DNA of 64,000 nucleotides from Lineus longissimus. Its lineage: Eukaryota > Nemertea > Pilidiophora > Heteronemertea > Lineidae. The stretch lies in contig NC_088312.1 in the NCBI RefSeq assembly GCF_910592395.1, positions 19,291,292 to 19,355,291 on the forward strand, written 5' to 3'. The notes beneath the pieces are model-generated. The model did not search any database. It worked only from the letters and a program-made list of their open reading frames with translations, and was not told the origin of the DNA. A program made the translations under genes and the position numbers. Shown here piece after piece: positions 62,640 to 64,000 of this stretch; within the stretch, counting starts at the first letter, position 1; each line of letters starts with the position of its first letter.

Positions 62640-63716
62640 ATGTTGACCGAAGGTCTAAAGATGAACTATTCAAACGATGGCGTCTCCACCGCAGCTGTAC
62701 AGGACTCCACCCTGAGGTTGATATGCGATGTGCGAAGACTGCTGACCGAGCCAAACCTGATCCTCCTTTCGAAAGTCGCGCCGTTTCTTTTGAACTACAC
62801 ATGGTGTTTCCTCATTCCATTATGTTATATAGGGAATGGACTAGCTCTGCTTGGTAGTCTTCCTAGAGCCAGTAAAAGCTCGGCGTATCTTTACATGACG
62901 GTGCTAGCATGCAGTGAAACCATTTCCCTAACTAGAGTAGTATTAAGATTGTACAATTACTTTGGAATTGAACTCACTGATCTATTTTGCCAAATAGACA
63001 TATACGTAGTAAATTTCCTGAATTATTTCCAGGCATACATTGTATTAATGCTGACCATTGAACGGGCTCTGGCTGTAAATATGCCACTAAGAGTAGCTCG
63101 GTTATTTTCGGTAAAGAAAGGAACGGTTGCTCTGTTTTTCATAATGGTGTTTTCCGCCATTGCGCCAATTTATAATCTCATTTACATGGTGAGTTATAAT
63201 AGGCAGTGCCTATACTATGTAGAGGGTCCATCATGGGAGTCTATTTTAAACGGTATTTACCTGAAAGATAATATATTATTCGTGTACTTGCCATTTTCCG
63301 TACTTATGATCAGTAACGTAACAATCATCGTCGGTATGGAGAGATCAGCCAAGGCTCGGAAACAACAGGGAAGAACACAAGACCAGCGTGACTCTCAGAT
63401 CGCCAAGGATCGTCAAATCACCGTCATCTGTCTATTGGTTTCGTTTGTTTACTTGATCCTTAATGCACCACTGTACATATTTCTGAGCTTCAAGGAAGAG
63501 ACACTTGTATTGCCTGGTTGGGAATATAGATGGACTTGTGAACGCACCCTGACAACTTATATAATCCATGGGATATGTAATTTACTGGCTAATCTGAATT
63601 ACTGCCTGAACGGATACCTCTACTGCCTCAGCGGTGCATCATTTCGGGTTGAAGTGAAGACGTCTGTTGTTCGATTAGGCAAGGCGATAAAGAAATGTTT
63701 TACTCGATATTATTGA
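62640..63716 (+). CDS. Rhodopsin-like GPCR, array copy G
   Basis: Open, 358 aa, 'MLTEGLKMNYSNDGVSTAA' to 'CFTRYY'. Distinctive: 'LSKVAPFLLN' before TM1, 'YVVNFLNYFQ' in TM3, 'GMERSAKARK' in loop 3 (Ala to Glu), 'NAPLYIFLSF' at the end of TM6 and 'IIHGICNLLANL' in TM7. 'ILNGIYLKDNILF' and the downstream flank pair it with copy A. It shares 'VAPFL' and the 'TRYY' end with D. Its C-terminal half is slightly more diverged than that of the other copies. Confidence 0.88.
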   Translation: MLTEGLKMNYSNDGVSTAAVQDSTLRLICDVRRLLTEPNLILLSKVAPFLLNYTWCFLIPLCYIGNGLALLGSLPRASKSSAYLYMTVLACSETISLTRVVLRLYNYFGIELTDLFCQIDIYVVNFLNYFQAYIVLMLTIERALAVNMPLRVARLFSVKKGTVALFFIMVFSAIAPIYNLIYMVSYNRQCLYYVEGPSWESILNGIYLKDNILFVYLPFSVLMISNVTIIVGMERSAKARKQQGRTQDQRDSQIAKDRQITVICLLVSFVYLILNAPLYIFLSFKEETLVLPGWEYRWTCERTLTTYIIHGICNLLANLNYCLNGYLYCLSGASFRVEVKTSVVRLGKAIKKCFTRYY

Positions 63717-64000
63717 TCATAAGTAAAACATGGATGCAAAGCCTGGTCATTGGGCCACGTCGGGACAAAGGAGTCAAAGGAATCAAGGGACTCGGGGTCT
63801 TCGGTTTCCTGCTATATTACGTTACACATAGCTCAATATTTTAGATGTAAAAGGAATCAGCTACCAAATTGGGGAAGTATCTATTCTAGCTGTGGGTATT
63901 TTATTTTGACTTGTATTGAAAATACTCTTTGGGATTCTGCGACCAATAAGAATAGATAATTAAAAACATTTGTTTTAAAAAAAATCATTGTTTTGCTTTC
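63717..64000. repeat. Receptor G 3' flank at the window edge
   Basis: Nearly identical to 5375-5660 (unit A), including the TTTGGGATTCTGCGACCAAT segment absent from the other flanks. No gene seen. Confidence 0.65.

Noticed and set aside
1-64000. tRNA or rRNA genes
   Set aside because: No cloverleaf with A and B box spacing or rRNA core sequence was seen on either strand by eye.

Overview
The window is eukaryotic, from an animal that is most likely a marine invertebrate; the species cannot be named from this sequence. Evidence: intronless seven-transmembrane receptor genes in tandem, CR1/Jockey-like LINE relics, Ty3/gypsy and PIF/Harbinger fragments, MITE-like insertions with clean target duplications, no bacterial operons, and AT-rich non-coding DNA.

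Layout: 1-2772 holds a broken Ty3/gypsy pol end and a Harbinger transposon end. From about 3 kb to the window end runs a direct tandem array of seven rhodopsin-like GPCR genes, all on + (called A-G here: 4301, 11059, 17790, 23331, 30667, 35432, 62640). Each unit has a 5' flank with a short conserved upstream ORF, a one-exon receptor of about 358 aa, a conserved 3' flank, and a degraded LINE that was copied with the gene. A, C, E and G are open; B, D and F are pseudogenes with visible lesions. By shared variants the units pair as A/G, B/F and C/E around D, a nested order. Several later DNA transposons sit in the spacers with readable target-site duplications.

The unit carrying pseudogene F is interrupted by a complete 19,571-bp Polinton/Maverick (adintovirus-like) element, 36845-56415. 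It has 275-bp terminal inverted repeats that look identical, a 6-bp GACCTA target duplication, and an uninterrupted copy of its target at about 13331 in unit B. It encodes a hexon-like capsid protein, two penton-like proteins, an A32/FtsK-like packaging ATPase, an integrase with a chromodomain, a protein-primed family B DNA polymerase, an HNH-like nuclease and several Polinton-type membrane or structural proteins. No maturation protease was recognised. The polymerase gene is split by a 1,034-bp transposon with a 9-bp target duplication; everything else in the element looks open, so it is young or recently active.

Most unusual signal: the Polinton carries more than twenty copies of a tiny double-hairpin repeat, pairs of 4-bp stems with 3-nt loops (GAGC-NNN-GCTC next to GGAC-NNN-GTCC, with GAAC-NNN-GTTC variants). 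Stems are conserved and loops vary. Copies lie at all three convergent gene ends and also inside coding regions, in all reading frames, without breaking them. I saw none in the flanking host DNA. Other notable features are a 130-bp imperfect palindrome at each tip of the element and a TAAATG start-codon context on most of its genes, including a palindromic CATTTAAATG shared by the divergent ATPase and integrase genes.
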